Both the position numbers and the translations under genes were made by a program. Shown piece after piece: positions 7,695 to 16,711 of a stretch of DNA of 64,000 nt. This DNA is from an uncultured Ruegeria sp. (GTDB lineage Bacteria; Pseudomonadota; Alphaproteobacteria; Rhodobacterales; Rhodobacteraceae): the NCBI RefSeq assembly GCF_947497005.1, contig NZ_CANMFF010000011.1, positions 62,001 through 126,000 of the forward strand, read 5' to 3'. How positions within the stretch are numbered: the stretch's first letter is position 1; every line of letters starts with the position of its first letter. The notes beneath the pieces are model-generated. The model was not told where the DNA came from and ran no database searches. It was given only the letters and a program-made list of their open reading frames with translations.

Positions 7695-9398
7695 ATGGAA
7701 AAACAGAGCAGAAATTCTGAAGCCACGCCGTTTCCGATCCTGCAGGGCACACTGCCATTTGACCGTTCACACCTGCCGACAGAAGTGCTGGCGGGTCTGA
7801 CATTTGCCTGCCTCGCAATTCCCGAAGTCATGGGATACACCAAAATCGCCGGTACTCCGGTCATAACCGGGCTGTACACGATCCTGATTCCGATGGCCCT
7901 GTTCGCGCTATTCGGGTCATCGCGGCATCTGGTGGTCGGGGCCGATTCGGCCACAGCCGCCATTACTGCCTCGGCGCTGGCGGGTATGGCCGTTTCGGGA
8001 TCTTCGGAATATTTGGCCCTTGCGTCCCTATTGGCGCTGATGGCAGCTTTGCTTTTGATCGGCGCGCGGATCATCGGGCTGGGGTTTCTGGCCGACTTCT
8101 TGTCCAGAACGGTTCTGGTCGGCTTCCTGACCGGTGTCGGCATTCAGGTCGCAATTGGTGAAATTCCCGGATTACTGGGCCTCATGGCCAGCGGTCACGG
8201 GACGCTCGCCAAACTGAATGACGTCTTTCTGAACATAACACACATCAATTGGCCAACCGTCCTTGTCTCTGCGGCTGTGCTTGGCGTCGTGATCGGTTGC
8301 ACAAGACTGTCGCACAAAATCCCCGGTCCATTGATTGCAATTGTCGGGGTGATTCTGTGCAGCTGGGCCTTTTCGCTCGATTCCGTTGGCATTACGCTGC
8401 TTGGGGCGGTTCCCGGTGGTTTGCCCTCGATCTCGATCCCGGATGTGCAGTGGAACTGGCCCCTGTTCAAACAACTGTTGCCTACAGCTCTCTCCATTTT
8501 CATAGTCATTCTGGCCCAAAGTGCCGCGACCTCCCGGGCGTATGCTGCGCGATATGACGAGAAGTTCAGCGAGAACACGGACCTGATCGGGCTGGGTCTC
8601 GCTAATTTCGGCGCGGCCTTCACAGGCACATTTGTGGTGAATGGCAGCCCCACAAAAACTGAGATGGTCGCCAGTGCCGGCGGGCGCAGCCAATTGGCGC
8701 AGCTGACAACCGTTGCGATCGTTCTGCTGGTGATCGTGTTTCTCACCAAGCCGCTTGCTTATCTGCCCACCGCTGCCCTGTCAGCCATTGTGTTCCTGAT
8801 CGGTCTCAAACTGATCGACCTGCGAGGTTTGGCCACGATCTACAGACAGGCCCGGTCAGAATTCTGGGTGGCGGCCGCAACTGCTGCCGTCGTTGTTCTG
8901 GTCGGCGTTGAACAAGGCATCATCTTCGCAATGGCCCTGTCTCTGGTCGACCACACGCGCCGCGGCTACCGGCCGAAAAACTCGGTGATTGTCAAATCTG
9001 AAACCGGTGGCTGGCACTCAAAAGGGTTGGCCGCCCCGAACCAATTCGAGCCCGGCCTTGTCATCTATCGGTTTTCGCATGGCATGTATTATGCGAACGT
9101 GCAGAGGTTGACGGATGAAGTCACGTCTATAGCTCAGGACCCTGACAACAAACCTGAATGGTTCTGTATTGACGCTTCGGCCATTGATGAGGTCGATTTC
9201 ACCGCCGGTTACACGCTGTGCAGCATGGCCAAATTCCTGGATGATAACGGTATCCGGCTGGTGTTCTCGTTGGTCGAGCCGGATGTGAAGGCCGAGCTGA
9301 ACCGCTTTGGCGTAACTGATCTGGTTGGTGAAACAGCGTTCTTCGAGACCGGCAGCAGCTTGCTGGACGCCTTTCACATGCGTCAGAACGCCCCGTGA
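7695..9398 (+). CDS. SulP-family anion transporter with STAS domain
   Basis: The 567-residue protein starts with the SulP signature region (LTFACLAIPEVMGYTKIAG), has about 10-14 membrane helices to residue 430 and a C-terminal cytoplasmic STAS domain at about 445-560 (FCIDASAIDEVDFT). SulP proteins move sulfate, bicarbonate or other anions across the inner membrane, and the STAS domain controls transport. The anion cannot be told from sequence, and no carbonic anhydrase or sulfate-assimilation gene is adjacent. A ribosome site (GAAAGG) lies 7 bases before the ATG. It converges on the D-lactate dehydrogenase gene with 7 bases between stops. Confidence 0.88.
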   Translation: MEKQSRNSEATPFPILQGTLPFDRSHLPTEVLAGLTFACLAIPEVMGYTKIAGTPVITGLYTILIPMALFALFGSSRHLVVGADSATAAITASALAGMAVSGSSEYLALASLLALMAALLLIGARIIGLGFLADFLSRTVLVGFLTGVGIQVAIGEIPGLLGLMASGHGTLAKLNDVFLNITHINWPTVLVSAAVLGVVIGCTRLSHKIPGPLIAIVGVILCSWAFSLDSVGITLLGAVPGGLPSISIPDVQWNWPLFKQLLPTALSIFIVILAQSAATSRAYAARYDEKFSENTDLIGLGLANFGAAFTGTFVVNGSPTKTEMVASAGGRSQLAQLTTVAIVLLVIVFLTKPLAYLPTAALSAIVFLIGLKLIDLRGLATIYRQARSEFWVAAATAAVVVLVGVEQGIIFAMALSLVDHTRRGYRPKNSVIVKSETGGWHSKGLAAPNQFEPGLVIYRFSHGMYYANVQRLTDEVTSIAQDPDNKPEWFCIDASAIDEVDFTAGYTLCSMAKFLDDNGIRLVFSLVEPDVKAELNRFGVTDLVGETAFFETGSSLLDAFHMRQNAP

Positions 9399-9405
9399 AG
9401 ATCGC

Positions 9406-11085
9406 TCATTGGTAGTGTTTCACCTTCGACATCTTTCCGATTCCCGGGTTGAACGAGTTTGTCGGATCGCAGCACTTGTAATGCGCGGCCAAATCGGGCT
9501 TGGCCTTGTAGAGATGCCCCACGTTATGTTCGGCCGGGTATTCCGCGCCGCGCTCGTCAAACAGCTTGAGCATAGCTGCCTTCAATGCCTTGGGGTCCGC
9601 CCCCTTTTTGACGATGTAATCCTGGTGCATCACATGGCACATGAAGTGACCGTAATAGAGTTTGTGCACCAGTTGATCCTCGATCTCTGGCGGCAGCTTT
9701 TCCAGCCAGTCCAGATCATTGCGGCGCAGTGCGACGTCCAGCGCGATGATATCTTCGACTTCATTGGCATGGATAGCCATGTAACGAACAGCAGCCCCGG
9801 CGGCGGCGAACCTATGCAGACCCGCGACCTCGGCTTCCCGCGCATCGCATTCGAAGAAGCCTGCATCGCGGTCCTTCAGGAAGTCTGGCAGCCACTCTGC
9901 TGCCTCGGCGATGCCGTCATCCTTCATCTTCAGGATCAGGTGATGTTCATACTTGTCGCGGAACTCCACCATTCGTTTGGGCAGGACGCGCGGCCACAGC
10001 AATAACGCCGCCTGCATGAAGCGATCCGTGAAGTTACGCAGAAACGGGATGCTTCGAAGGCGGGCATCCACCGCGCCCTTCAGGGCAAAGAACATCGGCA
10101 GGCGGTCCGTGCCAAACTTGTCGATCATAACGACCGTGTCCTTGCCATAGCGCGCAGTGATATCGAAAACCTCACGCTGCATATATTCGGCAGAAACTGG
10201 CAGCGATTTGAACTCTGACAGAATGTGCCGGCGCAGATCTGCCAGATCGTCGGGGTTGTCAGTTCCGACATAGAACACCTTCTCGGCCCTGTTCTTGGGG
10301 AAAGTGTCGAGCCGAACCGCAAAGACCGCGAGCTTACCGGCAGACCCGGCAGATTCGAAAAGCCTGGCTTTATCCGCATTGAACCGGGCTGGCGTTTCTG
10401 CATTCACATCCCGCACGACCTGCGCATAGTCGCTGGCCGAAGCGCGTTTGTTCGTTGCCCCAGGATTGCGTTCGAAATTCCCTTCATCGAGATTGGCAAG
10501 GATCTCTTCGGGCGTGGTGCCCAGGTCGATGCCGAGGTGATTGACCAGTTCCAGTGCACCCTGTTCGGTGATCTGCGCATAGACGGACAGTTCTGTGTAA
10601 ACAGGACCTCGCTCGACCAGCGACCCGCCCGAGTTATTGCACACCCCACCCACAATCGACGCACCGATGCAGGATGACCCGATTACCGAATGCGGCTCGC
10701 GCCCCAACGGGGCCAGCAATTTCTCCAGCGCAAAAAGCGTGGAACCGGGAAAGCTGACGATCTGCTCTCCATTATTCAGCGGCACCAGAGTGTCCATCCG
10801 ACGAGTGTTGATCAGAACAGCGTCGCGATCATAGGTGCCGGAGGGCGTGGACCCTTCGGTCAATCCCGTATTGGCCGCCTGCATAATGACGATCTTGTCT
10901 GCGGCCACACAGGCCTGAAGGACTTTCCATTGCTCTACCAAGCTGCCGGGTTGGATCACACATAGTGCCTCGCCCTCACCCGAGCGAAACCCGCGACGAA
11001 ATCGTTCCGTCGCACGCTCGCCGGTCAGGACATGGCGCGATCCAACGATTGAACGGAAATGGGTGATCAGTTCATCATTGGTCAT
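9406..11085 (-). CDS. dld: Quinone-dependent D-lactate dehydrogenase
   Basis: The 559-residue protein fits the peripheral-membrane Dld family (E. coli Dld has 571). The FAD-binding PCMH part covers about residues 30-235 (QAANTGLTEGSTP and SSCIGASIVGGVCNNSGGS), followed by the family-specific membrane-binding domain. It oxidises D-lactate to pyruvate and passes electrons to the quinone pool. It follows the L-lactate dehydrogenase gene after about 18 bases in a minus-strand operon, so both lactate isomers are covered. Start ATG at 11085 has GGAGG 4-8 bases upstream. Confidence 0.93.
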   Translation of the reverse strand: MTNDELITHFRSIVGSRHVLTGERATERFRRGFRSGEGEALCVIQPGSLVEQWKVLQACVAADKIVIMQAANTGLTEGSTPSGTYDRDAVLINTRRMDTLVPLNNGEQIVSFPGSTLFALEKLLAPLGREPHSVIGSSCIGASIVGGVCNNSGGSLVERGPVYTELSVYAQITEQGALELVNHLGIDLGTTPEEILANLDEGNFERNPGATNKRASASDYAQVVRDVNAETPARFNADKARLFESAGSAGKLAVFAVRLDTFPKNRAEKVFYVGTDNPDDLADLRRHILSEFKSLPVSAEYMQREVFDITARYGKDTVVMIDKFGTDRLPMFFALKGAVDARLRSIPFLRNFTDRFMQAALLLWPRVLPKRMVEFRDKYEHHLILKMKDDGIAEAAEWLPDFLKDRDAGFFECDAREAEVAGLHRFAAAGAAVRYMAIHANEVEDIIALDVALRRNDLDWLEKLPPEIEDQLVHKLYYGHFMCHVMHQDYIVKKGADPKALKAAMLKLFDERGAEYPAEHNVGHLYKAKPDLAAHYKCCDPTNSFNPGIGKMSKVKHYQ

Positions 11086-11103
11086 GGCAGCCTCCGTTAC
11101 GGT

Positions 11104-12255
11104 CTATGCGGCGCGAAAGCGGATGTTCTCGCGGCTCAATTGGTCGATGCTGGTGACGCCCATCAGCTTCATGTCGCGCTCGATCTCGGCCCGCATCAAC
11201 CCCAGCGCGCGTTCGACGCCCGCCTGCCCGGCGGCGGCCAGCGGGTACAGATAATGCCGCCCCACGCCGACGGCCTTGGCCCCCAGCGACAGCGCCTTCA
11301 GCACATGGGTGCCGCGCTGAATGCCGCTGTCCATCATCACGTCCAGCTTGTCGCCGACCGCGTCCACGATCTCGGCCAATTGATCGAAAGGCGTGCGCGA
11401 GCCGTCCAGTTGGCGACCGCCGTGGTTCGACAGAATGATGCCGGTGCAGCCGATCTCGGCCGCGCGTTTGGCATCTTCGACGGTCATGATGCCCTTGAGG
11501 CAGAACTGGCCGTCCCAGTCACGCACCATCTGCGCTACGTCATCCCAGTTCATCGACGGGTCCAGCATGTCGGTGAAATAGCCGCCAATCGAGCTGGCAC
11601 CGCCGCCCATATCCACGTGTTCTTCAAGCTGCGGCAGGCGGAACTTTTCGTGGGTCACATAGTTGATGCCCCACATCGGCTTGATCGCGAACTGGATCAT
11701 GCCGCCCAGTGTCAGCCGGAACGGGATCGAAAAACCGGTGCGCAAGTCACGTTCCCGATTGCCGCCGGTGATGCTGTCGACGGTCAACATCATCACCTCA
11801 ACGCCGGCCTCTTTGGCGCGCTGCATCATGGCCGTGTTCAGGCCGCGATCCTTGTGGAAATAAAACTGGTAGACCTGCGGGTTCTTATGTTTCCGGCGCA
11901 GTTCCTCCAGCGACACAGTACCCAGCGAGGACACGCCGAACATGGTGCCGTACTTCTCTGCCGCGGCCGCGACGGCGCGTTCGCCCTGATGATGGAACAG
12001 GCGTTGCAAGGCGGTGGGCGAGCAGTAGACCGGCATATCCAGCTTCTGCCCCATCACCGTGACGGACATATCCACATCCGACACCCCGCGCAGAACCGAG
12101 GGCAACAGGTCGCAGCGGTCGAAGGCGCAGGTATTCTCGCGATACGTCACCTCATCATCCGCGCCACCGTCGATGTAGTTGAAGATGGGCCCCGGCAGCC
12201 GCTGTTTGGCCAGCCGCCGGAAGTCGTGGAAGTTATGACATTGGTTCAGACGCAT
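11104..12255 (-). CDS. lldD: FMN-dependent L-lactate dehydrogenase
   Basis: The 383-residue protein belongs to the FMN alpha-hydroxyacid oxidase family: FNYIDGGADDE near the N-terminus, the active-site NHGGRQLDGS (His near 278) and DSGIQRGTHVLKAL for FMN phosphate binding. It oxidises L-lactate (or a related 2-hydroxyacid) to the ketoacid, most likely feeding the respiratory chain. The start at 12255 has AAGGAG 8 bases upstream; an earlier in-frame ATG at 12309 lies inside the permease gene. It sits between the TRAP permease and dld genes, which supports lactate as substrate; glycolate or mandelate oxidation is possible but less likely. Confidence 0.88.
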   Translation of the reverse strand: MRLNQCHNFHDFRRLAKQRLPGPIFNYIDGGADDEVTYRENTCAFDRCDLLPSVLRGVSDVDMSVTVMGQKLDMPVYCSPTALQRLFHHQGERAVAAAAEKYGTMFGVSSLGTVSLEELRRKHKNPQVYQFYFHKDRGLNTAMMQRAKEAGVEVMMLTVDSITGGNRERDLRTGFSIPFRLTLGGMIQFAIKPMWGINYVTHEKFRLPQLEEHVDMGGGASSIGGYFTDMLDPSMNWDDVAQMVRDWDGQFCLKGIMTVEDAKRAAEIGCTGIILSNHGGRQLDGSRTPFDQLAEIVDAVGDKLDVMMDSGIQRGTHVLKALSLGAKAVGVGRHYLYPLAAAGQAGVERALGLMRAEIERDMKLMGVTSIDQLSRENIRFRAA

Positions 12256-12266
12256 GGCGCTGCTCC

Positions 12267-14336
12267 TTAATAAGCGACCGAGGGCAACCAGGTGGCAAGG
12301 GTGGGCCAAAGGAAGACCAGCGCCAGACCGGTCAGCTGCAGCAGCACGAAGGGGATAATGCCCTTGTAAATATGCGTCAGCTTGATCTCGGGCGGGCAGA
12401 CGCCTTTCAGGTAGAATAGCGCGAAGCCAACCGGCGGCGTCAGGAAGCTGGTTTGCAGCGTCACTGCGACCAGGATCACGAACCAGACCAGCGCGGGTTC
12501 GTCCAGAACGCCAAAGCCCGGAATGTCGATGCCCAGCCCGTTCACGATCGGGCGCATCAGCGGCAGCACGATCAGTGTGATTTCAATCCAGTCCAGCACG
12601 AAGCCCAGCAGGAAGACGATGAACAGGATGAACAGAACCGTGCCGCTGGCTCCGAACCCGGTGGATTGTACTACATGCTCGATCAGCTCATCCCCGCCGA
12701 GTTCGCGCAGGACATATGAGAACACGGTTGCGCCAAGGAAGATCGCAAAGATGTAGGCGGTGGTGTTGAAGGTCGACACCAGCACGTTCCAGAGCTTGGC
12801 TATGGTCAGCTTGCGGTATCCCAGCGCCAGCAGGGCCGCGCCCAGCGCACCGATGCCTGAGGCTTCGGTCGGCGTAGTCAGACCTGCGAAGATCGAGCCC
12901 AGCACGGCAAGGATCAGCATCAGCGTCGGGATAACGGCGATCAACACGTCTTTGACAGCTGCCCAGTCCGGAGCTTTCGCGCCTTCAGGCGCAGGAGCCG
13001 CATCGCGTTTTACCAGCGCAAGGATGAAGATATAGGTCAGGTACAAACCGCCAATGATCACACCCGGAAAGACCGCAGCCATGAACAGGTCACCCACCGA
13101 CAAGGCCATCTGGTCAGCCATGATCACCAACATGATCGAGGGCGGGATCAGGATGCCCAACGTGCCCGAGGCCGACACTACACCCGCCGCCAGTGTCGGC
13201 TGATACTTCTGCTGCATCATCGAGGGCAGTGAAAGCACGCCCAATAGTACAACAGATGCACCGATGATTCCGGTCGAGGCCGCCAGAATGATACCGATCA
13301 GCGCTACCGTGATGGCCAGACCACCACGTACAGTACCGAACAGGCGCTGCATCGAGGACATCAGACGCTCGGCCACACCGGATTCGTCGAGCATCAGGCC
13401 CATGAAGATGAACATCGGCAGCGCCACCAGAACCGCGTTGGACATGGTCGCATAGACCCGGTTTACCACCGCGCCGAGGGTCAGATAGTCGAGACCGGTA
13501 AAGGTGCTTTCCAGCCCTGTCCACAGCATCAGGTCATTGTCGAACAGATAGGCCAGACCGCAATAGGCCACACCAACACCCGCCAGCACCCAGGCCACCG
13601 GGTAGCCGGTGAACAAGAGCGCGATGAAAGTCAGGAACATCGCAATGACCAGCTTTTCCTCAGTGGTTTCGACAAGGAAGGTCAGGCCCACGCAAACAGC
13701 GGCAAAGACAGCCAGCACCAGCAGGATACGACGCAACGGTGCGCCGTCGCGCTCTGAGGCCGGCCCGTACATCAACGCGTGCCCGTCATGGATCAACCGT
13801 GCCAGTGCGGCCAGCGCCAGCAGGACAAAGCTGAATGGAATGACTGCCTTGAAGGCCCAGCGCGCAGGCAGGCCAGTGGGGCTGTCCGAGCGTTCGTTGA
13901 CGCGAAAGCTTTCATAGAAATAGTCGTACCCCTGATCGATCATCAGATAGATGAACGGGGTCAGCAGGGTCAGAATGCCGATCACTTCAATAATCCGCTG
14001 CGCGCGGCGCGACAGCTGCATATGCAGGACATCTACACGCACGTGGCTATCCGTGATCAGCGCGTATGAAATACCGATCATCGTGACGATGCCGTAGAAA
14101 TGCCACTGGATTTCATCCAGCTTGGGATAGTTCTGGCTGAACAGGTACCGCAGCGCCACCTGCGAGAAAATTGCACCCATAAGCAGGATATTGGCCCACA
14201 TGACCACATGGCCAACTGCCTTGACCCCGGTGTCGATCGCAACGGCGATCTTCTGGCGGTCAGTTTCGGGATGTTCCAGGATACCTTCATAGGCTTCAAC
14301 CGGATCACTTGTGTATTGTTCATTGGCCATGGTCAT
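12267..14336 (-). CDS. Fused TRAP transporter permease (DctQ-DctM)
   Basis: The 689-residue membrane protein joins the small DctQ subunit (about residues 40-190, four helices) and the large DctM subunit (about 225-685, 12 or so helices) through a helical linker. TRAP permeases import organic acids against a gradient with sodium, using a periplasmic binding protein. Here that protein is encoded just upstream in the same operon and the lactate dehydrogenases just downstream, so lactate or a similar 2-hydroxyacid is the likely cargo (inference from context). The gap to lldD is only 11 bases. Confidence 0.9.
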   Translation of the reverse strand: MTMANEQYTSDPVEAYEGILEHPETDRQKIAVAIDTGVKAVGHVVMWANILLMGAIFSQVALRYLFSQNYPKLDEIQWHFYGIVTMIGISYALITDSHVRVDVLHMQLSRRAQRIIEVIGILTLLTPFIYLMIDQGYDYFYESFRVNERSDSPTGLPARWAFKAVIPFSFVLLALAALARLIHDGHALMYGPASERDGAPLRRILLVLAVFAAVCVGLTFLVETTEEKLVIAMFLTFIALLFTGYPVAWVLAGVGVAYCGLAYLFDNDLMLWTGLESTFTGLDYLTLGAVVNRVYATMSNAVLVALPMFIFMGLMLDESGVAERLMSSMQRLFGTVRGGLAITVALIGIILAASTGIIGASVVLLGVLSLPSMMQQKYQPTLAAGVVSASGTLGILIPPSIMLVIMADQMALSVGDLFMAAVFPGVIIGGLYLTYIFILALVKRDAAPAPEGAKAPDWAAVKDVLIAVIPTLMLILAVLGSIFAGLTTPTEASGIGALGAALLALGYRKLTIAKLWNVLVSTFNTTAYIFAIFLGATVFSYVLRELGGDELIEHVVQSTGFGASGTVLFILFIVFLLGFVLDWIEITLIVLPLMRPIVNGLGIDIPGFGVLDEPALVWFVILVAVTLQTSFLTPPVGFALFYLKGVCPPEIKLTHIYKGIIPFVLLQLTGLALVFLWPTLATWLPSVAY

Positions 14337-14403
14337 TCCTCGCTCAGCAACCCGTCGGGCAGGTCGTGAAAAGTTAGAAATTCCGGGAGTTAGGAAATAG
14401 AAC

Positions 14404-14425
14404 GGGGCGGCGGACCCGCCGCCCC
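14404..14425 (-). terminator. Intercistronic hairpin between dctP and the TRAP permease gene
   Basis: GGGGCGGCG (14404-14412) pairs with CGCCGCCCC (14417-14425). No T-run follows. Such a stem after a binding-protein gene typically acts as a partial terminator or protects the upstream message, giving more binding protein than permease. Confidence 0.6.
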
Positions 14426-14440
14426 TGGACGTCAGGGAGG

Positions 14441-15490
14441 TTACTGACGTGGGAGGAAAGCGTTGGTTTTCCAGAGGCTGTAACCGTCACGGAATTCGTT
14501 CATGTCGGCCAGAACCTGCGCGAAGAAGGCGTCATTGGCGGCTTCTTCAGCGGCAACCTCTTCCCAGGTGGCGCGGAAGGTGTCCAGCATCTCGGGCGAC
14601 CACTGCTTGATGGTGACACCGTTGTTCTCAACATTGTCGATAAGCGCGGCGTGCTGAATGGCCTCACCTTCGGCAAAGCTGTCCGCCATCGATGCCTTGC
14701 ATGCGCTTTCGATGATCGCTTTGTGCTGGTCGCTGGTCTCGTTCCAGACATCCTTGTTGATCAGCAGTTCGAAGACAGTCGCTTGTTGATGCCAGCCTGG
14801 GAAATAGTTGAATTTCACCAGTTTGTGGAAACCCAGACGCGAGTCGATGGCGGGCATCGAGAATTCGGTGGCGTCAATGGCACCTTTTTCCAGCGCCGGG
14901 AAGATCTCGCCACCCGGCAGCAGCGAAGTCGCAACGCCCAGCTTTTGCATCACCTTGCCGCCCAGACCAAAGAAACGCATCTTCAGACCGTTCAGATCTT
15001 CGGGCGCGTTGATTTCTGATGCAAACCAGCCAGAGGTCTCGGGTGCGATGATGGCGCAGGGCATAACTTTCACGTTGTAACCGGCCTGATCATACATCTC
15101 CTGATACAGGGTCATGCCATTGCCGTAATACAGCCAAGCCATGTATTCGCCCGCTTCGGGGCCAAATGGTACGGCCGAGAACAGCGGTGCGGCCGGGATT
15201 TTGCCCGCCCAGTACCCCGCGGTGGTGTAGCCCGAGTTGATCTTGCCGGTGGACACGGCATCCAGAATTTCGAACGGCGGAACCAGTTTGCCCGGCTCGT
15301 AGACCTTCATCTTCAGCGTACCACCAGACATCAGTTCCAGCTGATCAGCTACGCGCGGGATCGGCGAACCCAGGCCCGGCAATTCGGTTGAAAAAGCAAT
15401 CGGTGTCTTCAGCAGCAGCTTGTCAGCGGCAACCGCAGGTGCGGCCAGCAGGCTCGTGGCCACGGCCAGGCTCGTCAGGGTCTTCTTCAT
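14441..15490 (-). CDS. TRAP transporter periplasmic binding protein (DctP family)
   Basis: The 349-residue precursor has a clear signal peptide (MKKTLTSLAVATSLLAAPAVA, cut after AVA) and the DctP fold, including the helix-forming VADQLELMSGG segment and LKMRFFGLGG. It captures the substrate in the periplasm and hands it to the fused permease. Start at 15490 is set by GGAGGA 6-11 bases upstream and by the signal peptide; the reading frame is open to 15607 but that extension crosses the operator. As first gene of the lactate operon it lies directly behind the candidate repressor site at 15558-15576. Confidence 0.92.
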   Translation of the reverse strand: MKKTLTSLAVATSLLAAPAVAADKLLLKTPIAFSTELPGLGSPIPRVADQLELMSGGTLKMKVYEPGKLVPPFEILDAVSTGKINSGYTTAGYWAGKIPAAPLFSAVPFGPEAGEYMAWLYYGNGMTLYQEMYDQAGYNVKVMPCAIIAPETSGWFASEINAPEDLNGLKMRFFGLGGKVMQKLGVATSLLPGGEIFPALEKGAIDATEFSMPAIDSRLGFHKLVKFNYFPGWHQQATVFELLINKDVWNETSDQHKAIIESACKASMADSFAEGEAIQHAALIDNVENNGVTIKQWSPEMLDTFRATWEEVAAEEAANDAFFAQVLADMNEFRDGYSLWKTNAFLPRQ

Positions 15491-15557
15491 GAAATCTCCT
15501 CCAGGGTTGGTCGGGTTTTCTCCGATCAGTGGCGCAGGCTCTTCCAGCGCCCTCCGG

Positions 15558-15576
15558 TGGTAAACTAACTTTACCA
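15558..15576. promoter_or_regulatory. Operator candidate 1 for the GntR/FCD regulator (dctP promoter)
   Basis: TGGTAAACTAACTTTACCA has perfect 7-base arms around a 5-base centre. It contains the TGGT...ACCA core known for FadR/LldR-type GntR proteins. It lies 68 bases before the dctP start, overlapping the inferred -10 region. Confidence 0.7.
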
Positions 15577-15765
15577 GATAAAACCAGTCAACAACTTTAT
15601 TTACCACTGATGAAATTTGAAAATGTGAAATTTGACGTCAGCAATGCCGCTTAAAACTGGAGGTATATGCTTTAAGTGAAAGCAATTTGTTTGAAAATCG
15701 TTCATAAACAGAGACGTACCCTTCTCTTGGGAGCAGAACTCTGAAGCTTGAATTTTGCACGGATA

Positions 15766-15784
15766 TGGTTATGTTTATTTACCA
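15766..15784. promoter_or_regulatory. Operator candidate 2 for the GntR/FCD regulator (own promoter)
   Basis: TGGTTATGTTTATTTACCA has the same 19-base length and the same outer TGGT/TTTACCA arms as operator 1, with a weaker left arm. It lies 40 bases before the regulator start, fitting autoregulation. Confidence 0.55.
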
Positions 15785-15823
15785 GTTATTTCGGATATTC
15801 GGCTTCACACAGGGCAACACTTC

Positions 15824-16597
15824 ATGAACACCACGGCGATTTTTGAACCTGTCGGACACGAATCACTGGCCGAAGCGGTGGTTTCACAAGTCGAAGATTT
15901 GATCGCCTCTGGCATCCTGAAACAGGGCCGAAAACTGCCCTCGGAACGAGACTTGGCCGAGATGCTGCGCGTGTCACGCCCAAAGCTGCGCGAGGCGCTT
16001 CAGGTTTTGGAAGAGCGCGGTCTGGTCACCACGCAACACGGCGAAGGGACGTTCGTTGCGGCCTTGACGGGCCAAGCCATGATGCCCGCGCTTCTTGCAC
16101 TGTATGAACGTCATGAGCCCGCTTTTTTCGATTATCTGGAATATCGCCGCGAGCAAGAAGGGTTTGCAGCCCGCCTTGCCGCACGTCGCGCGACCAAGGC
16201 AGATAAGGAACGGATTTCGGAAATCCTCGACGAGAACGAACGTGCGTGGCAGCAGCAAGACACCAAGGCATCGCAAGAGGCAGACTTTGCACTGCACTCA
16301 GCAATAGTCGATGCCAGTCAGAATGCGACTCTGATCCACATGATGGCATCGATCTACGAACTGACCCGAAAGGGCGTTTTCTACAATCGCGACTTCCTGC
16401 GCACGATTGATGGAACCGGCGAAAAGCTGTTGCAGCAACACCTTGAACTAGGCCATGCAGTGATCGAAAGCGATGAGGAGCGAGCAGAAAAGGCCGCAAC
16501 GGATCACATCGACTTTGTCGAAGAATCCTTCAGGCTGGGAATTGAACAGCAGCGACGCGAAGCCATGGCCGAGAAGCGCCGGATACTGTCGCGCTAA
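15824..16597 (+). CDS. GntR-family (FadR/FCD) regulator of lactate use
   Basis: The 257-residue protein has an N-terminal winged helix (about residues 12-75; LPSERDLAEMLRVSRPKLREALQVLEERGLV) and a helical C-terminal FCD ligand domain (about 95-230; acidic EYRREQE and paired His residues that bind metal in this family). FCD regulators such as LldR respond to lactate or other carboxylates. It is divergent from the lactate transport/oxidation operon and its target boxes appear on both sides, so it is most likely a lactate-relieved repressor (inference). The start at 15824 is preferred over 15755, because the longer reading would translate operator 2 and adds 23 residues absent from the fold. Confidence 0.88.
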   Translation: MNTTAIFEPVGHESLAEAVVSQVEDLIASGILKQGRKLPSERDLAEMLRVSRPKLREALQVLEERGLVTTQHGEGTFVAALTGQAMMPALLALYERHEPAFFDYLEYRREQEGFAARLAARRATKADKERISEILDENERAWQQQDTKASQEADFALHSAIVDASQNATLIHMMASIYELTRKGVFYNRDFLRTIDGTGEKLLQQHLELGHAVIESDEERAEKAATDHIDFVEESFRLGIEQQRREAMAEKRRILSR

Positions 16598-16711
16598 ACG
16601 CGTTGCAGTTTACATGTCATTCAGGCTACGGACTTGATGGAACTGGCTTTGCCGATAGAAACATCGCATCGGCGGTTGACGGCCAGCAGGACCGATATTC
16701 GGAGCCTGATG

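Larger units (their letters stand above)
15491..15823. other. 333-base divergent control region of the lactate operon and gntR-type gene
   Basis: This non-coding stretch holds two matching operator candidates (15558-15576 and 15766-15784), an extra half-site TTTACCA at 15600-15606, and on the minus strand a candidate -35 element TTGACT (15586-15591). Placing the -10 region 17 bases on puts it inside the first operator, which fits repression. Confidence 0.6.

Noticed and set aside
7453..7818. Minus-strand frame in the gap before the SulP gene
   Set aside because: It runs into the SulP coding region in antisense and has no motif or ribosome site.
11059..12270. 403-codon frame on the plus strand across lldD
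   Set aside because: It is the antisense shadow of a well-supported FMN dehydrogenase; composition (His/Arg/Gln/Ala-rich) is typical of reversed high-GC codons.
15755..15823. Upstream ATG for the GntR-type regulator
   Set aside because: It would place operator 2 inside the coding region and adds residues absent from the family fold.
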